NCBI RefSeq assembly: GCF_006385875.1 | Contig: NZ_VFSU01000010.1 | Location: 1 to 64,000, forward strand | Direction of reading: 5' to 3' | DNA from: Sandaracinobacter neustonicus | GTDB taxonomy: Bacteria > Pseudomonadota > Alphaproteobacteria > Sphingomonadales > Sphingomonadaceae | DNA: 64,000 nt | Shown here: piece after piece, positions 53,240 to 63,670 of the stretch | Layout of the letters: each line of letters starts with the position of its first letter | Position numbering within the stretch: position 1 is the stretch's first letter | Notes under the pieces: model-generated | What the model saw: only the letters and a program-made list of their open reading frames with translations | Databases searched by the model: none | What the model was told of the DNA's origin: nothing | Program-made: the position numbers and the translations under genes

Positions 53240-54754
53240 ATGGCAACTGCTTATCATGACGACGGCCGCACCGGCTCTTATCTTGTCGAAGGCCGTACCG
53301 GCCCGTGGGAGCTCGTTATCGGGCTGGAAGTCCACGCGCAGGTCGTTTCGAACTCCAAGCTGTTTTCGGGCGCGGCGACGGAATTCGGCGGGGAGCCGAA
53401 CAGCCAGGTCAGCCTTGTCGATGCGGCGATGCCCGGCATGCTGCCGGTGCTGAACGGCGAATGCGTGCGGCAGGCGGTTCGCACCGGCCTTGCGCTGGGC
53501 GCGACGATCAACCGCTGGAGCCGGTTCGACCGCAAGAATTATTTCTACGCCGATCTGCCGCAGGGCTACCAGATCTCGCAATTCCAGCACCCCGTGGTTG
53601 GCGAGGGCGCGATCGAGATCGAAACCGATGAGGGCGAAAAAGTCACCGTGGGGATCGAGCGCATCCACCTTGAGCAAGATGCGGGCAAATCCATCCACGA
53701 TCTCTCGCCGGATCGCTCCTATGTCGATCTGAACCGTTCCGGCGTGGCGCTGATGGAAATCGTCTCCAAGCCGGATATGCGCTCGCCGGCGCAGGCCGGG
53801 GCCTATGTGTCCACGTTGCGCGCCATCCTCCGGGCGGTCGGCAGTTGCGACGGTAATATGCAGGAAGGCTCGATGCGGGCCGATGTGAACGTCTCTGTCC
53901 GCAAGGCCGGGGAGCCATTCGGCACGCGCTGCGAGATCAAGAACGTCAACTCCATTCGCTTCATCCAGCAAGCCATTGTTTATGAAGCGAAGCGGCAGGT
54001 GGAAATTCTGGAGGATGGCGGCAGCATCCAACAGGAAACCCGGCTGTTCGATCCGGACAAAGGCGAAACCCGCTCGCTGCGCTCCAAGGAGGACGCGCAT
54101 GATTACCGCTATTTCCCTGAGCCGGATCTGCTGCCGCTGGAGCTGACGGAGGAATTCATCGCGGACTGCGCCGCCAGCCTGCCTGAGCTGCCCGCTAGCA
54201 AGCGTGCGCGCTATGAATCCGAACTGGGCCTCAGCCCCTATCTGGCGGGCGTGTTGACGGCGGATGCGGATGGCTCGGCATGGTTCGAAGCGCTGCTGGC
54301 GAACAGCGCGGCGCGGCAGGCGAAAACCCCGGCGCAGGTGGCGGAAAAGGCCGCCAATTGGATGACGGGCGACCTGTTCGGCGCGCTGAACAAGCTGGGC
54401 GTGGAGATCGCCGCCAGCCCCGTCACCCCGGCACAGGGCGGCGAGCTGCTTGCGCTGATGGCGGACGGCACGCTGTCTGGCCCGCTGGCGAAGCAGGTGT
54501 TCGAAATCATGCTGGAAACCCGCGAAGATCCCGGCGCCATCGCCGAAGCGCGTGGGCTGAAGCAGGTGAGCGACACCGGCGCGCTGGAAACCGCGATTGC
54601 CGAGGTGATGGCCGCCAATGCCGACAAGGTGGCGGATTACCGGGGCGGCAAAGACAAGCTGTTCGGCTTCTTCGTGGGGCAGGTGATGAAGGCCAGCGGC
54701 GGCAAGGCCAATCCGGCCGTGGTGAACGAACTGCTGAAAAAGGCGCTGGGATAA
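53240..54754 (+). CDS. gatB: Asp/Glu-tRNA amidotransferase subunit B
   Basis: GatB phosphorylates the misacylated tRNA and receives the ammonia. The 504-residue protein has the family signature [26 protein letters not shown], and DVNVSVR, with a C-terminal YqeY-like domain. With gatC and gatA it supplies Asn- and/or Gln-tRNA. The gene is complete. Confidence 0.97.
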   Translation: MATAYHDDGRTGSYLVEGRTGPWELVIGLEVHAQVVSNSKLFSGAATEFGGEPNSQVSLVDAAMPGMLPVLNGECVRQAVRTGLALGATINRWSRFDRKNYFYADLPQGYQISQFQHPVVGEGAIEIETDEGEKVTVGIERIHLEQDAGKSIHDLSPDRSYVDLNRSGVALMEIVSKPDMRSPAQAGAYVSTLRAILRAVGSCDGNMQEGSMRADVNVSVRKAGEPFGTRCEIKNVNSIRFIQQAIVYEAKRQVEILEDGGSIQQETRLFDPDKGETRSLRSKEDAHDYRYFPEPDLLPLELTEEFIADCAASLPELPASKRARYESELGLSPYLAGVLTADADGSAWFEALLANSAARQAKTPAQVAEKAANWMTGDLFGALNKLGVEIAASPVTPAQGGELLALMADGTLSGPLAKQVFEIMLETREDPGAIAEARGLKQVSDTGALETAIAEVMAANADKVADYRGGKDKLFGFFVGQVMKASGGKANPAVVNELLKKALG

Positions 54755-54820
54755 AGCCATTGGATTGGCAGAGCCTATTCTCTGCAAACCCGTCGCCTTT
54801 CCCACTGCTCCCCTCACCCC

Positions 54821-54913
54821 GCTCAGGCTGAGCTTGTCGAAGCCCATGGGGCATGCCTCCCGGCTCAGCCATTGTGCGTTTGCGTCCGGGGCTTCGACAA
54901 GCTCGGCCTGAGC
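54821..54913. repeat. REP-like inverted repeat (GCTTCGACAAGCTC type)
   Basis: The arm at 54821-54845 and the arm at 54889-54913 are reverse complements over 25 bases with one mismatch. The core GCTTCGACAAGCTC-CTGAGC is a dispersed palindrome known in sphingomonad genomes. The arrangement could form a long hairpin downstream of gatB. Confidence 0.7.
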
Positions 54914-55028
54914 GCAGGGAGAGTTGAGCGGGACGGAGGGCAGACAAGCAATGCCTGTTCGCGAGGGTGCAATCGCCGCCGGATCGAGGGCGGGGCTATT
55001 CGCTCATTTTGCTGCATTGCGACATGAC

Positions 55029-55058
55029 TCATGATATTCCATTTTCGAAATATCATGA
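55029..55058. terminator. 10-bp inverted repeat upstream of the PEP-CTERM gene
   Basis: TCATGATATT and AATATCATGA are perfect complements around a ten-base loop. It could be a terminator for gatB read-through or an operator for the downstream gene. The AT-rich arms stand out in GC-rich surroundings. Confidence 0.4.
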
Positions 55059-55297
55059 ACTGTTCCCGTTTTTCCCACTCTGTCGTCCGTGAATAGATCC
55101 ATTTCGGCTCAGTTATAGACAGAGTCGTCAAATTGTCTGTTGTGCACCGCAATAGGAACGGTAAGCTCCGAATCGCAGGTTGGGGTTGCCTGCGCGTTGT
55201 GATGTGGTGGGTTCCGGGCGTTGTCTGCCGGTGCCGCTGTTCCGTCACCGGGGCCGTCCGCGATTGGGCTGCCCTCCGCTAACAGAGGGGTAATTTC

Positions 55298-55876
55298 ATG
55301 AAGCAGCTTTTGCCTGCCCTGGCCCTTGCGGCCTTCGCGGCGACATCCGCCAACGCGGCCACGCTTGTGGTCGATTTGAAGGATGTGCCCAGCTACACCT
55401 ATCTCGGCAGCGCCGAGAATGTGTCGATGTCGTTCGATCTCGGCGCGGGGGCGTATGTCACCGGCTTCGCTTTCTCCTTCACAGTCACCGCCTTCGATCC
55501 GTCCTGGCTGTCTGAAATCTCGATGATGGCGTCCAACACGAGCGGAACCGGCGGCTTCTTCTTCACGCCAGCTCCCGGCCTCGACGGTCCCGGCACCCAT
55601 AGCGCTGATGGTTTTGCCGATCTGGTGTGGTACGGGCTCGATTTCACCACCGATGCCGACGGTCTGCTGTGGTTGGATTTCTTCGAGACCTATTCTGATG
55701 AGGCTAATCCGGACGGCCTGTGGAACGGCACGCTCACCTTCACCTACACGCCGGGCACGCCCACCGGCCCGGTGGTGCCGGAACCGGCGACCTGGGCGAT
55801 GATGATCGCAGGCTTCGGGCTGGTGGGGGCCAGCATGCGTCGCCGCCGCGTTTCACTGCCGGTTACGGCCGCCTGA
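55298..55876 (+). CDS. PEPxxWA-CTERM sorted exported protein
   Basis: The 192-residue protein has a signal peptide (MKQLLPALALAAFAATSANA) and a beta-rich body. Its C-terminal sorting signal VPEPATWAMMIAGFGLVGAS is followed by a basic tail RRRR, the PEP-CTERM layout recognised by exosortase. The body family is not known. Confidence 0.9.
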   Translation: MKQLLPALALAAFAATSANAATLVVDLKDVPSYTYLGSAENVSMSFDLGAGAYVTGFAFSFTVTAFDPSWLSEISMMASNTSGTGGFFFTPAPGLDGPGTHSADGFADLVWYGLDFTTDADGLLWLDFFETYSDEANPDGLWNGTLTFTYTPGTPTGPVVPEPATWAMMIAGFGLVGASMRRRRVSLPVTAA

Positions 55877-55883
55877 AGCCGGA

Positions 55884-56420
55884 TCAGCCGGCGAAGCCGC
55901 CGGTCTGAAGGAACGCAATCTCCTCGGGCGTGGAAACCCGCCCGAGGACGGTGTTGCGATGCGGAAAGCGCCCGAAGCGGGCGATGATGTCGCGATGCAG
56001 TTCGGCAAAGCGCAGCCATTCGCCGCCCAGCGGCCGGTTCAATTCCACGCAACGCTGCTGCAACGCCGGATCCTCGGCATGTTCATAGGGCAAATAGACA
56101 AACGCCCGCAGCGTTTCGGGAATCGCCAGATCATCCCCCCGCGCCACCGCCCTGTCGGCAGCCGCCACCGCCAGCATGTCAGACGCGAACATCCGCGCGC
56201 TGCCCCGGAAACAATTGCGCGGAAACTGGTCCAGCAACAGGATCAGCGCGAGCGCCCCTTCGGGCGTTTCCTCCCAATCCGCCAGTTCGCCGCGCACGGC
56301 GGCTTCATGCGCTTGCATAAAGGCCGCGCGAAAGCGGTCGTCGAACGCATCATCCTTGGCGAACCACGCTTGCGGCCCGGCCTCGCGCCAGAAGGCCACC
56401 ACATCGGCCGCGTCTGTCAT
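55884..56420 (-). CDS. DUF924 family protein
   Basis: The 178-residue helical protein has the family core ILLLDQFPRNCFRGSARMFA, RAFVYLPYEHAED and FGRFPHRNTVLGRVSTPEE. It is placed last in the queC-queE-DUF924 operon, with its start overlapping the queE stop. The biochemical role is unknown, and the link to queuosine biosynthesis is only positional. Confidence 0.88.
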   Translation of the reverse strand: MTDAADVVAFWREAGPQAWFAKDDAFDDRFRAAFMQAHEAAVRGELADWEETPEGALALILLLDQFPRNCFRGSARMFASDMLAVAAADRAVARGDDLAIPETLRAFVYLPYEHAEDPALQQRCVELNRPLGGEWLRFAELHRDIIARFGRFPHRNTVLGRVSTPEEIAFLQTGGFAG

Positions 56421-57049
56421 GGAATCCCCGTCAGCTTGTGCGTCTGCAAACTCAGCCGCCATTTCGGATTGGCAAGGCACCAGCCGATCGCCGCGTCGAT
56501 ATTCGCCTTCTGCTCCGGCCCGTCCATCGGCTGCACGAAGAAATGCGCGAACGCCCAATCCGCCACCTGATCGGGCAGCAGATCGGGCTGCGGATACACC
56601 AGCTTCAGCTCATCACCCCGCCGCTGCACTGTTTCCGCCCCCGCCTTGGGGCTGATGCACAGCCAGTCGATCCCGTCCGGCGCCTCTACCGTCCCGTTCG
56701 ATTCCACCGCGATGCGGAACCCCCGCGCGTGCAAGGCCCCGATCAGCGCCGCGTCCAGCTGCAACAGCGGCTCACCGCCGGTGCACACCACCAGCCGGTG
56801 CACGGCACCCGGCCCCCACATGGCCGCCACCGCATCGGCCAGCGCCTCTGCCTCGGCGAACTTGCCGCCGCCCTCGCCATCGGTGCCCACGAAATCGGTG
56901 TCGCAGAACTTGCAGATCGCCTTGTCGCGATCCTGCTCGCGCCCCGTCCACAAATTGCACCCGGCAAAGCGCAGGAACACGGCCCGCATCCCCGTCTGCG
57001 CGCCCTCGCCCTGAAGCGTCAGGAACAATTCCTTGACTGCGTAACTCAT
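56417..57049 (-). CDS. queE: 7-carboxy-7-deazaguanine synthase
   Basis: This radical-SAM enzyme forms the deazaguanine ring of queuosine. The 210-residue protein has the cluster motif as C-X14-C-X2-C, the enlarged form known from Burkholderia QueE rather than CX3CX2[20 protein letters not shown] at the N-terminus and [11 protein letters not shown] (the GGE motif) are also present. It overlaps queC and the DUF924 gene. Confidence 0.95.
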   Translation of the reverse strand: MSYAVKELFLTLQGEGAQTGMRAVFLRFAGCNLWTGREQDRDKAICKFCDTDFVGTDGEGGGKFAEAEALADAVAAMWGPGAVHRLVVCTGGEPLLQLDAALIGALHARGFRIAVESNGTVEAPDGIDWLCISPKAGAETVQRRGDELKLVYPQPDLLPDQVADWAFAHFFVQPMDGPEQKANIDAAIGWCLANPKWRLSLQTHKLTGIP

Positions 57050-57780
57050 GCGCCGCCGCCGGATGGCGGCTTTTCAGCGTAGAGCGTCGGGTCGGGCACG
57101 CCGGCCTCCTGAAACCCCTTCTGCCGCAGGCGGCACGAATCGCACTGCCCGCAATGCTTGCCGTCCACCGTCGGGTCATAGCAGGACCATGTCATCCCCA
57201 TGTCCAGCCCGGCCTCCACGGCGGCCTGCACGATCCCGGCCTTGGTCAGCGCCTGCAACGGCGTGTGCACCTTGTAGCGCGCCGTGCCCTCCACCCCGGC
57301 CTTGGTCGCCAGATTGGCCATGTCCTCGAACGCCGCCACAAACTCCGGGCGGCAATCCGGATAGCCGGAATAGTCCAGCGCATTCACCCCGATCAACAGG
57401 TCCGAACCACCGGAAGCCTCCGCCCAGCCCAGCGCGACGGACAGGAAAATCGTATTGCGTGCGGGCACATAAGTAACCGGAATGCCCGGCAAAACCCCCT
57501 CCTTAGGCACCTCGATATCATCCGTCAGCGCCGATCCGCCAAAGCCGCGCAGGTCCAGCGGCAGGCGGATATGCCGCGCCACCTTATACCGCGCCGCCAG
57601 CGCGTCGGCCGCTTCCAGCTCGCGCCGGTGCCGCTGGTTGTAATCGATAGTCAGTGCCAGCACCTTCGCTCCCGCATTGCTCGCCATCGCAAGACAAGTC
57701 GCGCTGTCCAGCCCGCCAGACAGCAGCAGCACAACGGGTTTCCCCGCCAGTTCAGAGAGTGGAATCTGTTTGATCGTCAT
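57046..57780 (-). CDS. queC: 7-cyano-7-deazaguanine synthase
   Basis: This enzyme makes preQ0 from CDG, ATP and ammonia. The 244-residue protein has the PP-loop [30 protein letters not shown], and four Cys for zinc in [18 protein letters not shown]. The start at 57780 is chosen over 57825. It is the first gene of the que operon. Confidence 0.96.
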   Translation of the reverse strand: MTIKQIPLSELAGKPVVLLLSGGLDSATCLAMASNAGAKVLALTIDYNQRHRRELEAADALAARYKVARHIRLPLDLRGFGGSALTDDIEVPKEGVLPGIPVTYVPARNTIFLSVALGWAEASGGSDLLIGVNALDYSGYPDCRPEFVAAFEDMANLATKAGVEGTARYKVHTPLQALTKAGIVQAAVEAGLDMGMTWSCYDPTVDGKHCGQCDSCRLRQKGFQEAGVPDPTLYAEKPPSGGGA

Positions 57781-57898
57781 CAATATACCTCGACGGTGCG
57801 CTTTGTAGACGCGAGAGGGCGGCATTGCTACGCTTGCCGGAAAGCGCGTCGGCGTTTAACGGCGCAAGGGAATTTGGGTGGAAAGGCGCGGAGCCGAA

Positions 57899-59116
57899 GT
57901 GGTCGATTACAGCCAGGTCTTCAAAGACGCGATCGAGCGTCTGCACGAGGAAGGGCGCTACCGCGTCTTCATCGATATCCTGCGCAACAAGGGCGCCTTC
58001 CCCAACGCGCGCTGCTTCGCCGGCCACAATGGCCCGAAGCCGATCACCGTGTGGTGCTCCAACGATTATCTCGCCATGGGCCAGCATCCCAGCGTGATCG
58101 CCGCCATGGAAGAGGCGCTGCATGATGTCGGCGCAGGCTCCGGCGGCACCCGCAACATTGGCGGCAACACCCATTACCATATCGATCTGGAACATGAACT
58201 TGCCGATCTGCACGGCAAGGAAGGCGCGCTGCTGTTCACCTCGGGCTATGTCTCGAACGAGGCGACGCTCTCCACGCTGGGCAAGCTGCTGCCGGGCTGC
58301 ATCATCTTTTCCGATGAGCTGAATCACGCCTCCATGATCGCGGGCATCCGCCATTCCGGCTGCGAAAAGCAGGTGTGGCGGCACAATGATCTGGCGCATC
58401 TGGAGGAACTGCTGGCCGCGGCAGACCCGGAAACCCCCAAGCTGATCGCGTTTGAATCCGTCTATTCGATGGATGGGGATGTCGCCCCCCTGCACGCCAT
58501 TTGCGATCTCGCCGATAAATATGGCGCGCTCACCTATCTGGATGAAGTGCATGCGGTCGGCATGTACGGCCCACGCGGCGGCGGCATTTCAGACCGGGAC
58601 GAGGCAGCGCCCCGCATCACCATCATCGAGGGCACGCTGGGCAAGGCCTTCGGCGTGATGGGCGGCTATATCGCGGCGGATCAGATGATCATCGACTGCA
58701 TCCGCAGCTATGCCCCCGGCTTCATCTTCACCACTTCGCTGTCCCCGGTGCTGGTGGCAGGCGCGCTGGCCAGCGTGCGCCACCTGAAAGCCTCCAGCGC
58801 CGAACGCGAAGGCCAGCAAGCCTCCGCCGCGCTGCTGAAGCGGCTGATGGCCGAAGCCGATCTCCCGGTGATGGCCTCCGAAAGCCACATCGTCCCGCTG
58901 ATGGTGGGCTGCCCGGTAAAGGCGAAGAAAATCAGCGACATCCTGCTCGCCGAATATGGCGTCTATGTGCAGCCGATCAATTTCCCCACAGTCCCCCGCG
59001 GCACAGAACGCCTCCGCTTCACCCCCGGCCCGGCGCACAATGAAGCGATGATGCGCGAACTGGTGGCAGCGCTGGTGGAAATCTGGGGCCGCCTCGAACT
59101 CCGCGCCGCCGCCTGA
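57899..59116 (+). CDS. hemA: 5-aminolevulinate synthase
   Basis: HemA makes 5-aminolevulinate from glycine and succinyl-CoA, the first haem step in alphaproteobacteria. The 405-residue PLP enzyme has [19 protein letters not shown], the [10 protein letters not shown] segment with its Asp, and the PLP Lys in [13 protein letters not shown]. The GTG at 57899 ([20 protein letters not shown]) fits the family N-terminus; GTG 57878 is also possible. It is divergent from queC. Confidence 0.94.
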   Translation: MVDYSQVFKDAIERLHEEGRYRVFIDILRNKGAFPNARCFAGHNGPKPITVWCSNDYLAMGQHPSVIAAMEEALHDVGAGSGGTRNIGGNTHYHIDLEHELADLHGKEGALLFTSGYVSNEATLSTLGKLLPGCIIFSDELNHASMIAGIRHSGCEKQVWRHNDLAHLEELLAAADPETPKLIAFESVYSMDGDVAPLHAICDLADKYGALTYLDEVHAVGMYGPRGGGISDRDEAAPRITIIEGTLGKAFGVMGGYIAADQMIIDCIRSYAPGFIFTTSLSPVLVAGALASVRHLKASSAEREGQQASAALLKRLMAEADLPVMASESHIVPLMVGCPVKAKKISDILLAEYGVYVQPINFPTVPRGTERLRFTPGPAHNEAMMRELVAALVEIWGRLELRAAA

Positions 59117-59385
59117 AAAATCCTCCCCTGCAAGGGGAGGTGGCCCAAAGGGTCGGAGGGGTGTCACCCCATCCGCAAGAAGCCTCCGGCGGGGAGGGCG
59201 CTGCCCTCCACCCGGCAGGGGTTTGAAACCCCTGCACCCCCGACTTGATTTAACTCGAGATCGCCTTGTTAGGGGCAGTTCGAGGCGAACTTTTAAAATT
59301 AGATGGTTTCGCTACTTGCCACCCGTCGTCGTGTTGCTCACCAAATTCTCCGGCTCAAACATTTAAATTGAATCCTAAGCGAACA
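59117..59385. repeat. intergenic palindromic repeats after hemA
   Basis: CCTCCCCT-GCA-AGGGGAGG (59122-59140) is a perfect eight-base stem just after the hemA stop. It is followed by similar G/C-rich hairpins, including CAGGGGTTTGAAACCCCTG near 59215-59233. The same style recurs after nrdR at 63682. They may be terminators or dispersed repeats. Confidence 0.6.
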
Positions 59386-60057
59386 CTATTGAGCCGGTGC
59401 GCCCGGCGGCTCAATGTACTTCAGAGTTGTGCTCTTTACTACATAGCGCAAGCCCGCATTGCTGATGCCTAGTACGTCGATCACCACATCCTTGTAGGTG
59501 ATGGTTTCAGGGAAAGTTCCAGAAAGGGTGAACGTCACCTCATCTGTGAATGCGGGGCGCGCCATATCGTTCACAAATTCACGATAGCTGAAACGAAGAG
59601 TGCTACCGGAAACTCCCAGAAAACTTAACTGCTGGCGGAACGTGCCCTTGTCGCCGGGCGTGTCTACATAGTGGCCGACTTCATAGGGAACCGGCTTTGC
59701 AAGCTGAATTTTGCCAGTGCCAAGACCTGATGCCTTCTCGGTGAAGATGTGGTTGACAGGCGTTCGATCGATCAAGCAGTTGGCCCCGCCATATTCGTTG
59801 GGACAGGCTACAATCTTCTTTTTGCTCTTAATGTAGAATGCCAGTCGGTCGCCCGTAGATAGCTCGGCCTCAGGTGCGTCTGCCAGAATTATCAACCCTT
59901 CAACCTGCCACACGTTTTCGCGTTGGAAAATGGCGGAGCCTGCTGAGGCTGTATTCTCTTGGCCAATTGGCGGTGAGACGGCTACACCGCGCCGACCTAC
60001 TGCCTCAGCCGGCCCGCTCAATCCTAGCAGCGCAATTGCGAAAAATAAGCAGCGCAT
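59386..60057 (-). CDS. exported hypothetical protein
   Basis: The 223-residue protein opens with a signal peptide (MRCLFFAIALLGLSGPAEAV) and has a beta-rich body with two Cys (VACPNEYGGANCLID) likely forming a disulphide. No family is recognised. An alternative Met lies four codons upstream (60069). Its base composition is less GC-rich than its neighbours, hinting at transfer. Confidence 0.7.
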   Translation of the reverse strand: MRCLFFAIALLGLSGPAEAVGRRGVAVSPPIGQENTASAGSAIFQRENVWQVEGLIILADAPEAELSTGDRLAFYIKSKKKIVACPNEYGGANCLIDRTPVNHIFTEKASGLGTGKIQLAKPVPYEVGHYVDTPGDKGTFRQQLSFLGVSGSTLRFSYREFVNDMARPAFTDEVTFTLSGTFPETITYKDVVIDVLGISNAGLRYVVKSTTLKYIEPPGAPAQ

Positions 60058-60131
60058 AACATTCCTCACAGAATTATGTTTTCCACGAATAATATAGTTT
60101 AATTCACTTCTAGTGATATCGTGTTGGGATT

Positions 60132-60428
60132 TCAGTGCTTATCATCCCCACTCCCCCGATCCTCTCGGCAATGCCAAAGACGCAGAACGAAAATCACCCC
60201 ACCCGCAATCTCATAGCGCATCTCGTAATTCCCTACGATGATCCGCCGAACCTCGCGCGGTGCATAGGCCTCCAGCTTCTCGCCCAGCCTCGGATACTCC
60301 AGCAGTCGATCTGGCGCGCGAGAGAGTTGCTGCACCACCCGCGCTGCCGCCTCAGGCGCAACCGGGCTCAGATGCTGATACAGTCGCACAAGGTCCGATG
60401 ACGCCTTGCTCGTCCACTGAACGGTCAT
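60132..60428 (-). CDS. parE: RelE/ParE-type toxin
   Basis: The 98-residue protein (MTVQWTSKASSDLVRLYQHL, then APREVRRIIVGNYEMRYEIA and VLRLWHCREDR) has the ParE/RelE fold. ParE members poison gyrase. It overlaps the antitoxin stop (ATGA) and is transcribed after it. Confidence 0.9.
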   Translation of the reverse strand: MTVQWTSKASSDLVRLYQHLSPVAPEAAARVVQQLSRAPDRLLEYPRLGEKLEAYAPREVRRIIVGNYEMRYEIAGGVIFVLRLWHCREDRGSGDDKH

Positions 60429-60694
60429 TCGCCGGGCGGGGGCAGCGGCTTGTCGCTCCCAAGGCTATCGGCCCACGCCAGCACCGCCTGATGGTCGATC
60501 ACCCGGCCCGCGCGCACATCGTCCAGCGCCTCCAGCGTCAGGCGGTGGCGCTCCTCCTCCTGATCCACCCACGCCGCAAGCGCCTGCTTCACCACCCAGC
60601 CGCGAGACCGCTCCAGCCGTGCCGCCATCGCTTCCACCTTCTCGGCAAGGTTCAGCGGCACATGCGTGGTCAGCACCTTTGTTTCAGTGGTCAT
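60425..60694 (-). CDS. parD: ParD/CopG-type antitoxin
   Basis: The 89-residue ribbon-helix-helix protein (KVLTTHVPLNLAEKVEAMAA, then LERSRGWVVKQALAAW) binds the toxin through its helical tail and represses the operon. It is followed directly by the toxin gene. Confidence 0.88.
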   Translation of the reverse strand: MTTETKVLTTHVPLNLAEKVEAMAARLERSRGWVVKQALAAWVDQEEERHRLTLEALDDVRAGRVIDHQAVLAWADSLGSDKPLPPPGE

Positions 60695-60868
60695 TCACGC
60701 CTCCGGCAATCACTCTGATTGAAAAATAATCAAGACCGGCCGTCTCTGCAAGCTTCGACGCCCCACTTGCCACCCCCCATCTTGGCGAAAGCTCACATAT
60801 GGCGCATAGGGGCGTTGCACCCCCACAAGGGGTTGCGATTCACCTCATAACCCCGGGGCGCAACACCG

Positions 60869-61297
60869 TTGAAGATCGCAATCGCATCCGATCATGCGGG
60901 CTATCCGCTGAAGGCCGTTCTCGCAGAGGATCTGCGCGCGCTTGGCCATGATCTGCTGGATCTCGGCGCGCATGACGCCACCACCTCTGTTGATTACCCC
61001 GATTTCGGCCGCGCCTGCGCTGAAAAGGTGGCGTCCGGCGAAGCGGAATTCGGCGTGGTCGTCTGCGGCTCCGGTATCGGCATTTCCATCGCCGCCAACC
61101 GCGTGCCCGGCGCGCGCTGCGCGCTGGTGCACGACAACATCGGCGCGCGCCTCAGCCGCCAGCACAATGATGCGAACATGATTTCCTTCGGTGCCCGCCT
61201 GATGGGCACCGAAACCGCGCGCGATGCCCTTCGCGCCTTCCTTGAAACCCCCTTCGAAGGCGGCCGCCACGCCGCCCGCCGCGACAAGCTAGGATAA
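60869..61297 (+). CDS. rpiB: ribose-5-phosphate isomerase B
   Basis: This enzyme interconverts ribose-5-P and ribulose-5-P. The 142-residue protein has the family start [27 protein letters not shown] with the catalytic Cys, and [17 protein letters not shown]. It begins with TTG at 60869. glyA follows by four bases, so the genes are probably one operon. Confidence 0.93.
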   Translation: MKIAIASDHAGYPLKAVLAEDLRALGHDLLDLGAHDATTSVDYPDFGRACAEKVASGEAEFGVVVCGSGIGISIAANRVPGARCALVHDNIGARLSRQHNDANMISFGARLMGTETARDALRAFLETPFEGGRHAARRDKLG

Positions 61298-61301
61298 GCG
61301 C

Positions 61302-62600
61302 ATGAGCAGCCGCCCCATCACCCCCGCAAATGACGCCTTCTTCGGCGCGACACTGGCTCAGGCCGATCCCGAAATCGCCGCGGCCATCGCGGGCGAACTC
61401 GGCCGCCAGCGTGAGAAGATCGAGCTGATCGCCTCTGAAAACATCGTCTCGCGCGCCGTGCTGGAGGCGCAAGGTTCCATCTTCACCAACAAATATGCCG
61501 AGGGCTATCCCGGGCGCCGCTATTATGGCGGCTGCGAATATGCCGATGTGGTGGAAACGCTGGCGATCGAACGCGCCAAGGCGCTGTTCGGCGCGCAATT
61601 CGCCAATGTGCAGCCCAATTCGGGCAGCCAGATGAATCAGGCGGTGTTCCTCGCCCTGCTGCAACCGGGCGACACCTTCATGGGCCTCGAGCTCGCAGCC
61701 GGCGGCCACCTCACCCACGGTTCGCCGGTGAACATGAGCGGCAAGTGGTTCAAGCCGGTGGCTTACGGCGTGCGTCGCGATGATTCCATCATCGACATGG
61801 ACGAAGTGGCGGCCATCGCCCGCGAGCATAAGCCGAAACTCATCCTCGCAGGCGGCACCGCCTATTCCCGCGTGTGGGATTTCAAGCGCTTCCGCGAAAT
61901 CGCAGACGAAGTCGGTGCCTATCTGATGGTCGATATGGCCCACTTCGCGGGCCTCGTGGCGGGCGGCGCGCACCCCAGCCCGGTGCCGCACGCGCATGTC
62001 GTCACCACCACCACCCACAAATCGCTGCGCGGCCCGCGCGGCGGCATGATCCTGACGAACGATGCGGCCATCGCCAAGAAAATCGACAGCGCCGTTTTCC
62101 CCGGCCTGCAGGGCGGCCCGCTGATGCATGTGATCGCCGCCAAGGCCGTCGCCTTTCAGGAGGCGCTGCAACCCTCGTTCAAAACCTATGCGCATGCGGT
62201 GGTGGAAAACGCCCGTGCGTTGGCGGCCTCGCTGCAATCGCACGGGCTGGACATCGTCTCGGGCGGCACGGATAACCATCTGATGCTCGTCGATCTCCGC
62301 CCGAAACAGGCCAAGGGCAACAGCACCGAAAAGGCGCTGGATCGTGCCTTCCTCACCTGCAACATGAACACCATTCCCTACGATCCGGAAAAGCCCAAGA
62401 TCGGCTCCGGCATCCGTCTGGGCACGCCCGCCGCCACCACGCGCGGCTTTGGCCCGGCCGAATTCCGCGAAGTCGGCGGCCTGATCGCCGAAGTCGTCGA
62501 AGGCCTGCGCCGCAACGGCGAAGCCGGAGACGGACAGGTCGAAGCCGCCGTGCGCACCCGCGTCGAAGCCCTTACCGCCCGCTTCCCCATCTACGGCTGA
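61302..62600 (+). CDS. glyA: serine hydroxymethyltransferase
   Basis: GlyA converts serine to glycine and methylene-THF. The 432-residue PLP protein has [16 protein letters not shown] and the PLP Lys in [16 protein letters not shown] near residue 239. It is complete, in the rpiB-glyA-nrdR block. Confidence 0.97.
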   Translation: MSSRPITPANDAFFGATLAQADPEIAAAIAGELGRQREKIELIASENIVSRAVLEAQGSIFTNKYAEGYPGRRYYGGCEYADVVETLAIERAKALFGAQFANVQPNSGSQMNQAVFLALLQPGDTFMGLELAAGGHLTHGSPVNMSGKWFKPVAYGVRRDDSIIDMDEVAAIAREHKPKLILAGGTAYSRVWDFKRFREIADEVGAYLMVDMAHFAGLVAGGAHPSPVPHAHVVTTTTHKSLRGPRGGMILTNDAAIAKKIDSAVFPGLQGGPLMHVIAAKAVAFQEALQPSFKTYAHAVVENARALAASLQSHGLDIVSGGTDNHLMLVDLRPKQAKGNSTEKALDRAFLTCNMNTIPYDPEKPKIGSGIRLGTPAATTRGFGPAEFREVGGLIAEVVEGLRRNGEAGDGQVEAAVRTRVEALTARFPIYG

Positions 62601-62612
62601 AAAGGACCCAGC

Positions 62613-63197
62613 ATGGCAGACGAAACGCCCGAAGCCCCGAAGCCCGCCAAGAAGGCCGCAGCCCCCAAGGCCGCCCCGAAAACAGCGAAACCCGCCGCGG
62701 AAAAGGCTCCGCCCAAGCCGCGCGCCGCAAAGCCGAAACCGGCAGCCGAGCCGGTGAAGGACAAGGTGGAAAAGCTGGCCGACGAGGCGCTGGAAGCCGG
62801 CAGCAAGATCACCGAATCCGAAACCGGCAAAAAGGTGGTCGACGCTGCCGAACAGGTGTTTGACAAGGCCGAGGAACTGGTCGGCAAGGCGCTGGACAGC
62901 GACTTCGGCAAGAAGGCCACGGCGACAGCCGCAGACCTTCAGAAAAAGGCGCTGGACACGGACGTCGGCAAGAAGGTGGCCGATACCGCCTCTGATCTGA
63001 CCGACAAGGCGCTGGCCAGCGAATATGGTCAGCAGGCGAAGAAGGTGTGGCAAACCCCGCTCGGCCGCAACGTTGGTGTGGGCACGGCGGCTGGTGCGGC
63101 GCTCGGCCTCGTCATCCTGAACCCGCTGATCGGCGCCGTCGTCGGCGGCGGCCTCGGCTATCTCGCAACGCTCGCCAAGAAGTCCAAGAAGAGCTGA
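62613..63197 (+). CDS. Ala/Lys-rich protein with internal repeats and C-terminal membrane segment
   Basis: The 194-residue protein starts with a Pro/Ala/Lys-rich stretch (about residues 6-50) like histone-H1 tails. It continues with about four imperfect amphipathic repeats that each contain a T/F/V-GKK unit (residues 60-145), and ends with a glycine-zipper hydrophobic segment ([20 protein letters not shown]). It may tether to DNA or a membrane; the function is unknown. Its stop overlaps nrdR (TGATG). Confidence 0.75.
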   Translation: MADETPEAPKPAKKAAAPKAAPKTAKPAAEKAPPKPRAAKPKPAAEPVKDKVEKLADEALEAGSKITESETGKKVVDAAEQVFDKAEELVGKALDSDFGKKATATAADLQKKALDTDVGKKVADTASDLTDKALASEYGQQAKKVWQTPLGRNVGVGTAAGAALGLVILNPLIGAVVGGGLGYLATLAKKSKKS

Positions 63198-63670
63198 TGC
63201 GCTGCCCCTTCTGCCACAACGACGACAGCCAGGTGAAAGACAGCCGTCCCACAGAGGACGGCAGCGCGATCCGCCGCAGGCGGCAATGCCCCGCCTGCGG
63301 CGCGCGCTTTACCACCTTCGAACGCGTGCAATTGCGTGAGCTGATCGTGGTGAAGAAAAGCGGCAAGAAGGAACCCTTCGACCGCGAGAAACTGGCCCAC
63401 AGCGTGATGATCGCCTGCCGCAAGCGCGACATCGACGCAGACCGCATCGAACGCTTCGTCTCCGCCATGCAGCGCCAGCTGGAAGCGATGGGCGAAAGCG
63501 AAATCGAAGCCGGCCAGATCGGCGCACTGGTGATGCAGGGGCTGGAGCGGCTGGACCCGGTTGCCTACGTTCGTTTTGCGAGCGTCTACAAGGACTTCCG
63601 CGAGGCGAGGGATTTCGAAACCTTCGTCGGCGGCCTCTCCAAAACCGTCCTGAAGGGCGACGCGGCCTGA
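63197..63670 (+). CDS. nrdR: transcriptional repressor NrdR
   Basis: NrdR represses ribonucleotide-reductase genes by binding NrdR boxes and sensing (d)ATP. The 157-residue protein has a zinc ribbon (MRCPFC ... [14 protein letters not shown]) and an ATP-cone ([20 protein letters not shown]). The start at 63197 overlaps the preceding stop. Confidence 0.96.
   Translation: MRCPFCHNDDSQVKDSRPTEDGSAIRRRRQCPACGARFTTFERVQLRELIVVKKSGKKEPFDREKLAHSVMIACRKRDIDADRIERFVSAMQRQLEAMGESEIEAGQIGALVMQGLERLDPVAYVRFASVYKDFREARDFETFVGGLSKTVLKGDAA

Larger units (their letters stand above)
54755..55297. other. 543-base intergenic region with palindromes
   Basis: Between gatB and the PEP-CTERM gene no coding frame is credible. 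It holds a REP-like inverted repeat (54821-54913) and a palindromic stem (55029-55058), followed by moderately AT-rich sequence that probably contains the promoter of the gene at 55298. Confidence 0.6.

Noticed and set aside
51456-54847. Long minus-strand frames across gatA and gatB
   Set aside because: They are shadow frames of highly conserved genes.
61152-63053. 633-codon minus-strand frame
   Set aside because: It is antisense to glyA and the Ala/Lys-rich gene; the composition is that of a GC-rich shadow frame.
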